A stretch of 64,000 nt of DNA from Dactylellina haptotyla (lineage: Eukaryota > Ascomycota > Orbiliomycetes > Orbiliales > Orbiliaceae): the NCBI GenBank assembly GCA_031310005.1, contig CM062388.1, forward strand, positions 310,001 through 374,000, written 5' to 3'. A program made the translations under genes and the position numbers. Below, piece by piece: positions 12,058-23,474 of this stretch. The notes beneath the pieces are model-generated. The model was given only the letters and a program-made list of their open reading frames with translations, searched no databases and was not told the origin of the DNA. How positions within the stretch are numbered: position 1 is the first letter of the stretch; each line of letters opens with the position of its first letter.

Positions 12058-12429
12058 TCAACAGTTCCCGGTTGCATTGTGCGTTTGTTCGTTCCTAGAA
12101 CGATATACCAGCGCCTCAGAGCTATAGCTGTCGTAGAAGGGTATATCATGTTCTTGGTAATCAGAGACAGAGCCGAAGTCCGGAACCTCCTCATCCCATT
12201 CTTCTTGGGCATGGTGCTGTTTTTGGTCGTTATACTTTCTGATTTTCTCAATCACCGCTTGTCCGGGAGGATCCACTCGAGGTGTGTGGAATTCCCGCCA
12301 CCGTTCTTCCAGTACCCGAGGCGTTCTTTGCAGGTGCTTATACATAAGTTCGCGGTACCAGACTTCGTCCCTTCCTAAACGAAAGCCTAAGGGTAAAGGC
12401 AGCCAGGGCGAATACGCGCTGCAAGGCAT
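12058..12429 (-). CDS. MPC-family small protein, 123 aa, acidic tail
   Basis: First clear member of the MPC family, convergent with the STAND locus and 174 bp from its end. It starts MPCSAYSPW, has the central Trp block EVWYRELMYKHL, and the family motif VIEKIRKYN near residue 70. Unlike most members it goes on for about 50 residues in an acidic, Tyr/Ser-rich tail (EEWDEEVPDF) ending in Cys. No signal peptide or membrane segment. Function unknown; single exon assumed. Confidence 0.65.
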   Translation of the reverse strand: MPCSAYSPWLPLPLGFRLGRDEVWYRELMYKHLQRTPRVLEERWREFHTPRVDPPGQAVIEKIRKYNDQKQHHAQEEWDEEVPDFGSVSDYQEHDIPFYDSYSSEALVYRSRNEQTHNATGNC

Positions 12430-13358
12430 ATTGTGGCTCTTGGTATTCGAAAGCCGAAGGGTTTATATGACACTGAAGAACGGGACTGATATGTAAATGT
12501 TGGAGAGGAGAGCTGGTGAAAATGCACGGCGTTGGCAACACAAATTTGAGACTTCATTGTTTGTTCACGTTCTTATTGCTTTGTTCAAAAAAGGTCAAGA
12601 TCTGAGATGCAGCCTCACACTTAGGTGCAGCTGCCCTGTCTAAGTCTAACGGTCAGGGGGGATGGAACCTCCGAGATAGCGGAGATTTCAATAGGAAAGC
12701 ATCTATCTATTATGCTATGTGAAGCAAACTCTATAAAACATATTGCTATCTATCTCGTTATTAGATGTGTTATATGGCGTATATTGCGAGCCATAAGGGG
12801 CTATAGTAAATAAAGCCTTGATTGGATTTCTTCAATTCGATCTTCAACAAAGCCCAAGTATCATCAGGCTGTCCGATACTGCCAGCTAGGGGTGAGAGAT
12901 CTGCGTTGTACCGGCGCAACGATATGCAGAGTCGGTACGCCAGCCTCTACCAAGTAGTAGGTAATAAGTTTCCAAAATGCAAATGGCTGGAATGCGATCT
13001 AATAACAATTGAAGTCGTTGATTTTGTAGAATATGCGAAACCAATTTGAGCAAGCTCTTGAGGTCGTCGGAATTTATTTTTTGGAAATCCGGGGTATTAA
13101 TACTCTAGTTGGTGAAAACCGGAGTGTCTAAGTATCGTGGGAGGCGTTGCGAGAGGAAATGATCTAAGAGGGTATCAGATGTGCGAAATTGAGGGGGAGA
13201 CTGTAACCCCGTGGATATGCGTCTTGCCGGCTTCGTCGGTCTAGCTCAGGCGCCGATTCTATTAGTGCTAGATTGAGTTTTTGGAGGTTTGCGCCTGTCG
13301 TAGTTTGAATGCCGGATTCCGCAATGACCCCTGGCCATCAATCGTACGAAGCTAATGA
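12430..13358. other. intergenic, no gene seen
   Basis: AT-rich spacer between two MPC-family members. Only short unsupported frames are present. Confidence 0.5.
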
Positions 13359-13595
13359 TTAATGCTTCGAAAGACTCGACCCGGCGATTGCCAGCGCCAA
13401 ATCTTGGTTGATAGTCCTAATCCTATCCAGGAGTCCTTCTCCAACCATTCCCATATGCCACCCGCCCCAGACAAGACTTCGGAGCTTCGCAGCCATGATC
13501 CCATACTGCCAGGTGAACTCCCATCTTCTAACTTCGTCGCGCACGGATGTATGGCTATCGTTCGGAGACGGGGGCGGGTGTGATTTACAAGGCAT
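13359..13595 (-). CDS. MPC-family small protein, 78 aa
   Basis: Starts MPCKSHPPPSP. Central Trp-rich block RRWEFTWQYG, then WGGWHMGM, and the family C-terminal motif LLDRIRTIN. Cys3 is the only cysteine. The MPCxxHPPP start is shared with the next member at 14147-14407, so these two are probably recent duplicates. Function unknown. Confidence 0.7.
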   Translation of the reverse strand: MPCKSHPPPSPNDSHTSVRDEVRRWEFTWQYGIMAAKLRSLVWGGWHMGMVGEGLLDRIRTINQDLALAIAGSSLSKH

Positions 13596-14146
13596 CGTGG
13601 GAGTACAGTTTTAGAGGTGGTGCGCTGCCGCAATTGGAGTCCGAATTTGGTGTTTTCTCAGGGCGTCGAAATGTTCGAATGGTCACAACCTAATTTCCTG
13701 AGGCGGCCTGTGAGATTTATAGCTTCCTTCAATGTCCGACAGCTCACGCTCCTTATCCTAGCGTTCAATGCCACCCTGTCCGCAGGGTCCACGCATGCCA
13801 GCGATTTATCCATTCCAATACTAGCCCTTGGTCGTAGCGTTCGGTCCTTCGCCGGCTGGATTCCTATGGGCACGCTTATGGTGTGCTTTTAGGTGGCGAA
13901 AAGCTCCTGCTTGCGACTTCCAGGGGTAGCTCGGTGGAGCTGGATATGAAGGGTCCAGTGGGGACATTTCAACCGGGGTGGGGGTTTGTTTGTGTTGATT
14001 TCCAAATCCTGGGATTGCTCGAACCCGAAAATAAGATAGGTGGCGATATCGAAGCGCCGAATTTCGGTGATCTCGTGGACAAGAGATACGGATCCGGCAC
14101 CTCGAAGACGGAAGGGGGGGTATGCTAGTTATCGTGGGAGAGATAT

Positions 14147-14407
14147 TCACGTCTTACTATTAACCAGTTTGATTCTTTTCATGAGAGAAGAATCAGTCTC
14201 CTTCACATGCCCGAGTGTAGAATCCGGAGCTTCCTTTGACGTTAAATGCCAAGCCCTTCTTCCCTCTTCCTTCAGGTGCTGGTAGACTCTCTGTGCGTGC
14301 GTCCATCTGATCTCCCATAGTCTCATTTGCGTGTGGACGTCAAATTCGAGAAAGTCTGCGGCTGAATCCTCGGAGGGGTACGGCGGTGGATGGGCTTCGC
14401 ATGGCAT
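14147..14407 (-). CDS. MPC-family small protein, 86 aa
   Basis: Starts MPCEAHPPPYP at 14407; the frame is open nine codons further but the family start is preferred. Central block RLWEIRWTHAQRVY and C-terminal motif LMKRIKLVN. Cys3 is the only cysteine. Closest in the window to the 13359-13595 member. Function unknown. Confidence 0.7.
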   Translation of the reverse strand: MPCEAHPPPYPSEDSAADFLEFDVHTQMRLWEIRWTHAQRVYQHLKEEGRRAWHLTSKEAPDSTLGHVKETDSSLMKRIKLVNSKT

Positions 14408-14583
14408 CGTTTCTGTCCCCTCTCCGAATCGCACGCGGGAGAGGCAAATGGCGGTTGAAGTGCTGTCAAAGAGGTCCGGGATCGAGCTTATTGAAATGCA
14501 GAGGTTTGACTATGAAAGACAATTAAACGGGTTCAGCTACCGAAATAGCAAACTACTCAGTCCCCGCTGCACACCTTCGCCAG

Positions 14584-14829
14584 TCAGGTCGGTTGTGCTT
14601 TCGCAAGGAAACTGATTGCGTTCAACCCCAAAGCGAAAGGAGAATGTGCAGGCGAGGGACGGCACCAAGCCGCGAAACATACACCAAAGATGCGGCAGGA
14701 TGCAAACATTTCGTGAATGGTTTTCTGAGGTGCACATGCTGGACACTTGCAGCCAGCCAAGATTAATTTTTGCTTGTGAGCGTAATTGGTTTGATAACGG
14801 AGAGCGAAATCAAACGGCCAACCGTGCAT
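14584..14829 (-). other. possible remnant of a LINE-type 3' end (zinc-knuckle-like)
   Basis: The frame holds CKCPACAPQKTIHEMFASC, a C-x2-C-x6-H-x5-C pattern. This resembles the knuckle after the RNase H region of fungal LINEs. No reverse transcriptase is seen nearby, and upstream frames on the same strand are only short. It may equally be a chance pattern. It is followed on the + strand side by about 1.9 kb with no gene except a doubtful frame at 15868. Confidence 0.2.
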
Positions 14830-15867
14830 TTGCGTTGGATCCTCTTATCCATGAATTGCGCCACTGCTTCTAGGCCCTCTGTACAGTTATGGTAGTGGTC
14901 TTTAAATCTTTGAGCCAATCCGTTTCCACGTTCAATCTGCTCGAAAGACTACCCATGTCCTAGCCATGCAGCAGACATATCGGATATCTTTTTGTCTTTG
15001 TGTTGCTGCTCGAGGATTGGCGATTTAGCTGCACCCCGTACAACTGAAGCATAAAGTCAGGTTGCTTGCCGGCATGTTGGCTACATCTGGTTTCCTGTTG
15101 GAAGGGCTAGAACTCTGTAAAGAGAGAAGCCATTTGGAAGAACCAGTCCCTATATGCATATTTATTGGCCAGTGAGAATCTATGTATATTAGCGCAGAGC
15201 TATCATTCCCTTGATGTAGGTCTAGTTCGATGGGAAAGTTGTTCAAGATAGCTTGGCATTTGGGCAACGCAGGTGTACGCAAGATCCAACAAGAATTACG
15301 TATTATTGTAAGTGACGATAGCGCAATTCATGTTGATGACTTAGTAGCGGGGATTTCGTACCCCCTTTCGCAGGAAACTTGGGATTAGCTGTAAGCCGAA
15401 CCTTTACTTTCTAGCCATATTGCGACTGGTATCCCATTGGAAGTGCATCTCTCGTTTTGAACCCTCTCTGCGCTGGAACTTCCCTTTCGCATGCTTTAGA
15501 ATAGAAAAATGTAGACTCAACAGTTGTCAATAACATGTTAATATTTTTAATATATATTTAGTAACTACGCCACACAAAGAACTCACTCTATCAACTCAAT
15601 AAATCTGACGACTGCCTACAGGGTTTTGTGACTAATATTAATAACCGAAATTATGTCGGTTTTGGCCGAATCGCTCTGTTCTCGAGATTCCCTGAATCTT
15701 GGATTGATGGCTTCCTCGCGTTAGTACCCTTGAAACGTTTACCCGGATATTTTCAGTCCTGGCGAGGCATTAATATATGTAGACCGTAGGGTATTATGTA
15801 ATTTCTCGGTAGCTTTTTAAATTTCTGTGTCTCGGTACCTCGTACTCTTCCTGGCTCGAATCGCGCG
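14830..15867. other. intergenic, no gene seen
   Basis: AT-rich, low-information stretch; only short frames without family features. Confidence 0.45.
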
Positions 15868-16236
15868 ATGTCTTGCGGGGCAACACAACTTCCATTCTTG
15901 TCATGTGCTCATTTACACAAGCAGTTTGTGTGGTGCTCATCCGGGTCCCGGCAAGCTATGCAGATTCACGTCTGTTATCTATTCGCGGAGCACAGAGCGC
16001 TGGAGAGGCTGAAGCTATTCCTGGCTGCCTGGAGAGCTCGAGCTCTGGAACGAGGTCCAGATGATTATATAACTCACATATGGGGCCAATATCCGCTATC
16101 AGGGTTTCATTTTACAAATTTTTATGTGTTTGTGTCTGGAACCCTGGCCGATACGGTCGCTCGCCTTATTTTTCCTTCTTCCTTCGCAGCCATCGCGCAC
16201 CTGGAAACTCTAAAAGATAGCGCACGGCCGACATGA
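15868..16236 (+). CDS. doubtful small protein (MSCG start)
   Basis: A 122-residue frame that begins Met-Ser-Cys and has a Trp/Arg block LFLAAWRARALERG. The start and this block recall the MPC family, but the RIR-type ending is missing and it runs on the + strand. No known domain, no signal peptide. It may be a diverged relative or an open frame by chance. Confidence 0.25.
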   Translation: MSCGATQLPFLSCAHLHKQFVWCSSGSRQAMQIHVCYLFAEHRALERLKLFLAAWRARALERGPDDYITHIWGQYPLSGFHFTNFYVFVSGTLADTVARLIFPSSFAAIAHLETLKDSARPT

Positions 16237-16726
16237 ACCAGCTGGCCTTGCATGCGAATTGAAGAATTCCTCCCAGTTCAGCCACAAACGACGAGGAAGA
16301 TTTTTCTTCTTGCACGAATCAGCGTCTGCGTTGCATAATTTATGGCGCCCAAATGACGTCGTGAGGCCTTTTTGGTCGCGTGCTCGTTTTCCCAATCTGA
16401 AAAATTTCCATTTGCCCAGACCAGAAGCTGTTCAAGGAGGAATTGGAAGTTGAGTATTAATACACCGCGATGTCCGGGGGCGGGAGCGAAGTCGATCATA
16501 ACTTCCCCAGACGATCGGTATCTCGACCAGGAACCAAGAAAAACCCTTCTGAATTTCCCTTTGGAATATTTTTCATACACTTTCACCACTCAAATTTTTG
16601 TACAATAATAATATTTCTTAATTCTCTTGGGCATTCACTACACCATTAATTGAACAGTACATTGATCTGTTCAAAATTACAATATACCCGGCATCCGATA
16701 AATGATTCAACTAAAGCTTTGCCACC

Positions 16727-17878
16727 ATGCACATGCATCACCGCAACACTCATGCGAAGGGACAGTCTCCACAGCTCGCAACCCGCAAATTGTGCCCGTC
16801 CCTTGAACTCGACTTTATACCCGATGTTGCAAATTCAATAATATGTGTCGGCAGCCATAGCGACTCTGAAGGCTCACTCCTATCAGGATACGTTAACATA
16901 AACGTCAAAGCCGACGAAAAAATAACTATTTCAGACCTGGCCGCTTCGATTGTTCTAACGGAAACGTTATCCGATCCTGCCATAAGAGGATGTAAATCCT
17001 GCAGCACAAAGACCCTAATTGTCGATGAGAAAGTCATCTTCAAATCTAGACAGGTTCTATTGGAACCCGGGCTGCATAGTTATCCTTTAATACTGCATGT
17101 TCCAGGCAACATGCCTGCAACGCATCACGACGAGCAGCGTCAGATGGACTATACTGTCTCAATGGATGCGAGAACCCTTTCAGGTGAAGTGGTCAATTCC
17201 AAAAAGAGCCTGTCGGTTTCAAGGCTGTGTCCGATAGAGTCGGACTCGAAGCAGGTTCGCAGCGCATCACAGTGCTTCATTGCAAATATAATGATGCCCA
17301 CCTATACCTCACCGGACGAAAAACAGGTTATCGAGCTAGACCTAAGGACGAAGGAGGTTACCGGTACAACCACAAGAACGCTCTGGCAAGCTAGAAAGAT
17401 AAGATGGGAAATTATCGAGTGCACGCAAGATATTCGGTTACCGTGCGAAGAACACGCGGATACCTTTCGAGACCAGCACCGAAGCACCCTCAGAGAAGAG
17501 AGACATGAGGTTTTCGCACAAGAACTCGATCTACACAGAGAAGGCGATGCCCTAACACTTCCTTTTGACAAGATGGAGACCTTTTCTCTCCCATTCAGAG
17601 TCAAAAGGGGAGCTGTTACCGATGTTACCACCCATAATGGCTACAAAATTTGGCATGTCGTAAAGATAAGGATTCTATTCGCATACCTCAAACTTACCCC
17701 TAAACAAGTACCTTATGTCAACGATTTCGATCTCTACAATCTCAAGTGGCTTGAGATCACGGAGAGCATCAATCTAAACCAGAAGAACAATTGCGGGGAG
17801 ACTAAAGTCCAGAGCTGGGATGAGGAGGTAGCCCCACCGTACACTTGTATTGAGTTTTCACCACCCCCTGGATATTAG
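16727..17878 (+). CDS. alpha-arrestin-like adaptor with C-terminal PPxY motif
   Basis: A single exon of 383 residues with a strong start context (gccaccATG). The beta-rich pattern fits an arrestin N-domain: LLSGYVNINVKADEKI near residue 45, then LLEPGLHSYPLILHVPGNMPAT near 110 (the typical F/LPxG block), then a second arrestin-like sheet half. The last residues contain VAPPYTCIEF and end PPPGY, that is a PPxY motif for a Nedd4/Rsp5-type ubiquitin ligase. Alpha-arrestins recruit that ligase to membrane transporters for endocytosis. The family call is by fold pattern and motif, so it is good but not certain. Target unknown. Confidence 0.65.
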   Translation: MHMHHRNTHAKGQSPQLATRKLCPSLELDFIPDVANSIICVGSHSDSEGSLLSGYVNINVKADEKITISDLAASIVLTETLSDPAIRGCKSCSTKTLIVDEKVIFKSRQVLLEPGLHSYPLILHVPGNMPATHHDEQRQMDYTVSMDARTLSGEVVNSKKSLSVSRLCPIESDSKQVRSASQCFIANIMMPTYTSPDEKQVIELDLRTKEVTGTTTRTLWQARKIRWEIIECTQDIRLPCEEHADTFRDQHRSTLREERHEVFAQELDLHREGDALTLPFDKMETFSLPFRVKRGAVTDVTTHNGYKIWHVVKIRILFAYLKLTPKQVPYVNDFDLYNLKWLEITESINLNQKNNCGETKVQSWDEEVAPPYTCIEFSPPPGY

Positions 17879-19512
17879 ACTAGGATGCTTTTAGAATACC
17901 CACTCGCTAGTTTTCGCGATTATTTAGCTTGGGGCGCTAGTTTCAATACAGTCTACGATTTATTGATGCAATATTTATTTGTTCAGTTCCTGCACTCTTG
18001 GGTGTAGTATTCTCTGTGATTGGTGAAACTGGAAGCTAGATACATACACCCCTGCGCTGCACATGCGAAACCCTAAATCCATCCCAGCGATATCACATGA
18101 GCTTGTAAGACACTGTAACACCAGAGTTTGTCATCCAACACTTGATACGCCGAATATGCTAATATGGTTAGCTAAAATTATTGACATCGCCAGGGGTGTT
18201 GGATATCGTAAGTGTTCGGACGTCAAATTGGTAGGATCCTAGGCTTATTTTCACTGCGCTGGCTTATAAGGAGGCCGAACTGACAAGAATATATCAAGTA
18301 TCATCTTCAAATACATACACGCATAAATACCCTTGTATATAACTATCTAAGTTTGGGAAGAGCCGGAGTAACATATATCAGACAATATTCCGAGCCATCA
18401 TATGTAGTCGAGTATATCTAGTGGTTTTTATGGTATCCTTCCTAGAATATATAACTAGAAGGCTTTCAGCTAGCTAGCAAATTATTTTCACTTTATTGAC
18501 ATTGTAATATTGCTATTCTGAATACTTGGTTGAGCGCAAATGAAAGCCTGTATTTGGCGGAAAGCTTCCCCGCAAGCCAGGATTCTGAGACCAGCAGACG
18601 GTTAGTTCCATGTTCCTGGCTTTCTTTCATATATTCAACATCCGAGACATTTATACCTCCATAGTGTGGTTTTAACGGTTGCCGACCGAGCACTTAACAA
18701 ATTACAAGGACCGAACCAACTGTCTTTGAAGTTGGTATCCTAAGACAGTTGGTATCCTGTTGTTGTTGCTACTCGTGATAGCATTCCGAAATAGGATGGA
18801 ATGGGTTGAGGAGAGGACCCTGGTAGCATCACGGAAGTAATAGCACAAGCAATGAGTGCCCGCCGAATATTTGGACACCTTGAAATATTCAAACCCGTGG
18901 TTGAAAAAGCTGTATGCGAGACATAAAATATCTTATGTTAAATAGATTGACGCGGCTGAAAGAACTCCAACAACAGGCTAAGGAACCGAAACATTCCAAG
19001 TAGAAGGGAAACCAGGGAACAGACAGGAGTCGCGAAAATTCCAACAAAGATCTGCTCATCACGCGCTGTATTCCATATAATTTCAGGGGAGCAACATAGG
19101 AAAATGCAATGGTTACATCGATGCCGCTGTCCGGGAGCAACAATTGTTCCTCTGACAGGATTCTAGATCCGGCACGTTATCGAGGTAGGCTCCCCAGCAC
19201 ATAACTGACGGTTTCGGACGGGGAACTATATATTCACCAAGCACATTCCTCGGAGGCCTGAATTCTTGATGTGCCTGTCAAATTACTCTATTTGGGCATT
19301 CTAGAGCCGCTGGAAAAGCCCACTGGTCCGCTGTATGCAGGTTGAATCTCAAAATCTTAAAGGATATATTTCCCCATGAAAATTGCCATTCTAACATCTT
19401 TGCCTTGCAAAATTTAGTTTGCGCATTACGCACTCTCAAGCTCGATCTAAAGATCTAATCTTTCTCAACTCGAATATTCGGAAATAGTTTACTATATCTG
19501 CTACTATTTACA
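17879..19512. other. intergenic, no gene seen
   Basis: AT-rich spacer of about 1.6 kb. No coding frame over about 85 codons and no family motif was found. Confidence 0.5.
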
Positions 19513-19761
19513 ATGCCGTGCATAGCCCACGCCTGGCCGCTCGAGGAAACCGAAAAGTATTTCGAATATATCGACCCCGCCGAAGAAATAGCGTCTGGGC
19601 CTCAAATCGCGTCATCCAGACTTGCTGCCGATTCTCGATGGTGTCGCAGGATCTGCCAGCATCGAGAAACTGAATGGATGCAGAATAAAATCCGAAATTG
19701 GAACCTTTCATCGGCCGAGGGAACACCGATCATCAAGAAGATTCGAAATCATACAGACTAA
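19513..19761 (+). CDS. MPC-family small protein, 82 aa (+ strand)
   Basis: Starts MPCIAHAWPLEE, with Trp-rich blocks SRWCRRIC and WMQNKIRNWN and the C-terminal motif IIKKIRNH. One of only two + strand members. The AHAWP start resembles those at 22132 (MHRWP), 23143 (YLWP) and 23474 (YFWP), a subgroup with Trp-Pro at residues 8-9. Three cysteines. Function unknown. Confidence 0.65.
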   Translation: MPCIAHAWPLEETEKYFEYIDPAEEIASGPQIASSRLAADSRWCRRICQHRETEWMQNKIRNWNLSSAEGTPIIKKIRNHTD

Positions 19762-20585
19762 TCCCCAACAGCATCTCTTTCTTCAGATTAAGGGATTCGG
19801 AATATCGGTATCTCCTTCGGGTCAAAAGATTCACGTTTAATTTTTGGTCGATAATACGTTGAGGATTCGGGGATGGAAGATGGTTGCGCTGTTTTAACAA
19901 GCTATAAACCAAGGAGCGAAGGAGAAATATCTCGTAAGACGCCCCATAGATGCAAATTCACAAGCTTGCGACCTCACTGACTTTAAAGGATCTAGTGTTC
20001 ATATTCTTCCCACCTATCTAAATCTAACACGCGGAACTCGAATCCAAACAGGCTCAGAAGTCTCCAACATACACATTTCTCAACGGAGCCAAACACAAGC
20101 TGCCTATAATACTCAATTTGCATATTTGAATCTTCCCGAACTTCTGAATTCAAAAGATCTATTGAAGGGAACAGGCGTATATGAATATCGGATCTTACAG
20201 CTATATCGTGCTCGAGTGAGAATTAAGGCATGATGGAGTTGCACTGCACTGGAGTATAAAGCAGATAGCGAGTTGCCGTCCAGGTAGCGCGGCGTATGAT
20301 ATCAAAATTAAACAAATGAGCAAGGCGTTTATAAATATTTTTTATTATTCTATGTATCTTAGCGTATAAATCTTTGTTCATCTTGTTCCTTACTCTTGTC
20401 TTGCAGTAACACACCGCGTTGGATCAGTACAACATGAACTCCCGAATGAATCAAACGTGGATCCTGAGGGTTAGTTAACATCGGTTCGCTTTGAGTATGT
20501 TTTTGGTCACCGGAATTTGCTCCACTCCATCTACACACTTGTAGCTCCTCCTCCTCGTTAAGCCTTACCCACTGCAACCAGCGCA

Positions 20586-20834
20586 ATGCCCTGCAAAAGC
20601 CCATACTTTTCTCATGAAGTCTTTGTTCTTCAGTTCGACGCAATTTCGCGGATCGCTGATAAAGAAACAATCATATATCTCATACGCTACATGCTCTTCA
20701 CGGAACGAGAATTCTTAGGCAACACTGAGACAGGCCTTACAAGCCGCGATTCGCATCATTTAAGGATTCGCTGCTCGGGAGGAAGCGGAAAGCCTCGAAG
20801 GCGCCATCGACGTCAGGCAGCGATGAGAAAATGA
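20586..20834 (+). CDS. MPC-family small protein, 82 aa (+ strand, weaker match)
   Basis: Starts MPCKSPYFSHEVF. It lacks the central Trp and has only a weak ending (HHLRIRC followed by a basic RRRHRR stretch). The start and size fit the family. An opposite-strand frame of 103 codons overlaps its first 85 bases but has no family features. Confidence 0.45.
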   Translation: MPCKSPYFSHEVFVLQFDAISRIADKETIIYLIRYMLFTEREFLGNTETGLTSRDSHHLRIRCSGGSGKPRRRHRRQAAMRK

Positions 20835-21400
20835 TCGCTCGCTGCAAGATTCTACCGCATCTTATTCTACGGGCCGGTACCCTGGTTTACGAAATAAACG
20901 ATGCCTGGTTTCTTTAAATTTCAATGGGAAGCAATATTAGGATATAGCGAGGAACTGATCAGCCCCCGCATGCAATTACCAATGTACACGAGTTCCCCTA
21001 TACATTTACTGGCTGTATAGATGTCTATCGATGTAATCAGAAGTATCATTTAGGACACTAGATGTCAAAACTCAATGCATACGCGTTCCCATTCTAGCTC
21101 TGAATTCGGACGGACATCAAGAGATATTTGGGGTAGTGAGGTGTTGTTTGTTCGGCTACCCCAGACAGCAATCTGGGTGGATGTAGGACGAGGTTTCAAA
21201 CTAGAGTACAAATTGGCGAGATTGGTCTTGCAGACGAATGCTTTAGCTTTTTTTTGTAATTGAAACGTTCTTATTGGAAGCTTTTAAATCATTAGAATCG
21301 ATATATGCTGTTGATACGAAATAGACGTGACTGTGTGCTGGTACCGAGCTTGCCGGCGCGACCGTGGAATAAGGCTCCTTTATAAAACCGAGGAGGGAGC
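20835..21400. other. intergenic, no gene seen
   Basis: Spacer between oppositely oriented MPC-family members. No feature recognised. Confidence 0.45.
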
Positions 21401-21706
21401 TTAGAGTTTTGCTCGATCTGTTTTCAAAACTTTCTTGTTTTCGAGGTCTTGACGTGTTCGTACTCTTCGAATCATGGATTCGGGCTCGCTTTCGGTTGAT
21501 TGCTGGGAGCTAAAGGAATAACTTCTCGTCGACCTCGCGGACTCTGATCGGTACGCTTGTGCAGATCTTAGGATCACGTACTCTTCATTGAGCATTGCCT
21601 TCAGATTGGCCCACAAAAAGTCATCGGAAACTTGGAAAGGGAGAGCGCATAGGATGCTGTCCTCGTAGAGGTCGAAAAATGGGAACGCTGTGATCGTACA
21701 CGGCAT
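21401..21706 (-). CDS. MPC-family small protein, 101 aa
   Basis: Starts MPCTITAFPFF at 21706; an in-frame Met 18 codons upstream (21760) is possible, but the family start is preferred. Central DDFLWANLKAML, a Ser-rich stretch, then the motif MIRRVRTRQ and a Lys-rich end. Two cysteines. 180 bp downstream of the member at 21887 on the same strand. Confidence 0.6.
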   Translation of the reverse strand: MPCTITAFPFFDLYEDSILCALPFQVSDDFLWANLKAMLNEEYVILRSAQAYRSESARSTRSYSFSSQQSTESEPESMIRRVRTRQDLENKKVLKTDRAKL

Positions 21707-21886
21707 CGAGGAGCTCGGATATGGGTGGAAGGACTCGGGGAGCTTGAGTATGGATGGCAATAGTCAACTGGATTTTTTTTTGAACAGGGCGAGCCAGGAG
21801 ATAAGAATCTGCCACTAGCAGGTGTCTTATATTGAGGCTGAATCAAAAGTGGTATCGAGGGGGGGTAAAGTCGCCAACAGCTAACG

Positions 21887-22132
21887 TCACTCTGCACCTT
21901 GCTGCTGCAGCTGGCCAATCCGAATTCTTGCAATCGTAGACACTTGGCCTTTAGGCGGTGGGATGTTAGGTGCTTTCACTCTCCGGAGAAAAGCCTCGTG
22001 TGTTCGCTGGCGATGGATAATACCACGCCACCGAATTTCCGCTACCATTGGTGAAATCGGCATTATAACAAATTCGTGTTCGAAAACTTTCTCGAACCAA
22101 TCTGTAGGCCAACGATGCATGGTGCACGGCAT
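21887..22132 (-). CDS. MPC-family small protein, 81 aa
   Basis: Starts MPCTMHRWPTDWFEKVFEH. The central part has EIRWRGIIHRQ and the C-terminal motif is TIARIRIGQ. Cys3 is the only cysteine. Belongs to the subgroup with Trp-Pro at residues 8-9. Function unknown. Confidence 0.68.
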   Translation of the reverse strand: MPCTMHRWPTDWFEKVFEHEFVIMPISPMVAEIRWRGIIHRQRTHEAFLRRVKAPNIPPPKGQVSTIARIRIGQLQQQGAE

Positions 22133-22879
22133 TTTCGAATTTATACGATTGAGTCTGAGTTGGAGGCGTAGGAATATTTGATATTTCCGGGGAAAGCTCG
22201 CAGTTGGCGGCTAGGACGAACTCAGCGTGAGAAGGGAGTTACTTGAGGTACCCAGATGTGTAGTTCGGAAGCCACATTTTTGTAGGTGTCGTAAAGGCAC
22301 AAGGATCCGAACAAAACGACCAAGCCATTTCTCATTTGAGGACTTCGAATTCAAGGTTCGGGCGCGTCGGATCCTCGCGGTCCTGTTGAAATAATCTGAA
22401 GAAAAGGATTTTTTTTGCGAAAGTGTTTGAGACTTTAAGTTATCTTTAAATACTTAAGTAATTACCTATTTCCTATTACCTAAGCCCAGCCTAGGTGCAC
22501 TGGCTGGTATTCGAAGGCCACTGTTAGCTTCCGCCTATTTGCGCTAGTCCGTGTTGAAGCTCGAGTTGAGAATAGAATAGAAAGAAATAACGTAAAGACC
22601 AAGTCTTCGAGCTGTACAACTATAATTTTTTGAGTAAATTAATGCTCAAGATTTTTGGCCTGATAGGTTCTCATTTAAAGGTTTATCTGATACGAGCTCA
22701 CACGACAAGTCAAAGCCGGCCACGGCCGACGGTCGGCAGGCGATATCGCACAACCCCAATCGATGCAATTGCGAGGAGAAGCAATTATTATTATTTCGTA
22801 AATGAAACTATTTGATCGAATTAATTATCGACAAGAAAATTGAGTATAATTAAATTCCGTCATGAAATAGTCTAGAGGT
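22133..22879. other. intergenic, no gene seen
   Basis: AT-rich spacer inside the MPC array; no feature recognised. Confidence 0.45.
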
Positions 22880-23143
22880 CTATATAAACACGACCTCTAC
22901 TTTTAATGCCAATAATTTATCTGACGAACCACTTTTTTGAGCAGCATGGATTCGCTGAAGCGTTGAAGTTGAACTTGATGCACTGGCTCGCGCCAACTTT
23001 CTGAAGCGAAAAGAAATTCCTCGCTGTAAATGAACTACGCTCTCTCCCACTTCCGAGATCTCATCCATGTCGTTCGAGTCCGCGACCGCTTCAAACATGT
23101 CGATTGCCCAGGCGGCCGGCCACAAATAAGTGCTGCAAGTCAT
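22880..23143 (-). CDS. MPC-family small protein, 87 aa, MTC start
   Basis: Starts MTCSTYLWPAAW, so Thr replaces Pro at residue 2 while Cys3 and the Trp-Pro at 8-9 stay. C-terminal motif TLQRIHAAQ. Cys3 is the only cysteine. A variant member that shows which N-terminal position is the constrained one. 70 bp upstream on the + axis from the end of the next member's coding start at 23474. Confidence 0.6.
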   Translation of the reverse strand: MTCSTYLWPAAWAIDMFEAVADSNDMDEISEVGESVVHLQRGISFRFRKLARASASSSTSTLQRIHAAQKSGSSDKLLALKVEVVFI

Positions 23144-23213
23144 CGCAAACGAAAATCTGACCTAAAGCTAGTGTGGAGAACTAAGATCCACGCCGGGGCC
23201 CAGGGGCATCGAG

Positions 23214-23474
23214 CTAATTTGCAGATTTTGGTTGCAAGGTGCGGATTCTCTGGATCAGAGGGACTGGGCCGCTCCCTTTGAGCAGCCTCCTCGACCGTTG
23301 ATCCAGTTCCAATTGGTTTTCTCTTGACCTCACGGCCACCTTTTTCCACACCAAATCCGACAAGGCCTTGGAGTTTTTGGTGGTTGAGTATCTGTGCTGT
23401 CGAATTTCGCTGAACCAGTCAAGACGGCGTTGGAAATAGCCTGGCAGCGGCCAGAAGTATGGCTTACAGGGCAT
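23214..23474 (-). CDS. MPC-family small protein, 86 aa
   Basis: Starts MPCKPYFWPLPGYF at 23474. Central LDWFSEIRQHRY and DLVWKKVAVRS; C-terminal motif LIQRIRTLQ. Cys3 is the only cysteine. It ends 70 bp before the start of the 22880-23143 member on the same strand. The frame is open upstream but the family start is preferred. Confidence 0.68.
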   Translation of the reverse strand: MPCKPYFWPLPGYFQRRLDWFSEIRQHRYSTTKNSKALSDLVWKKVAVRSRENQLELDQRSRRLLKGSGPVPLIQRIRTLQPKSAN

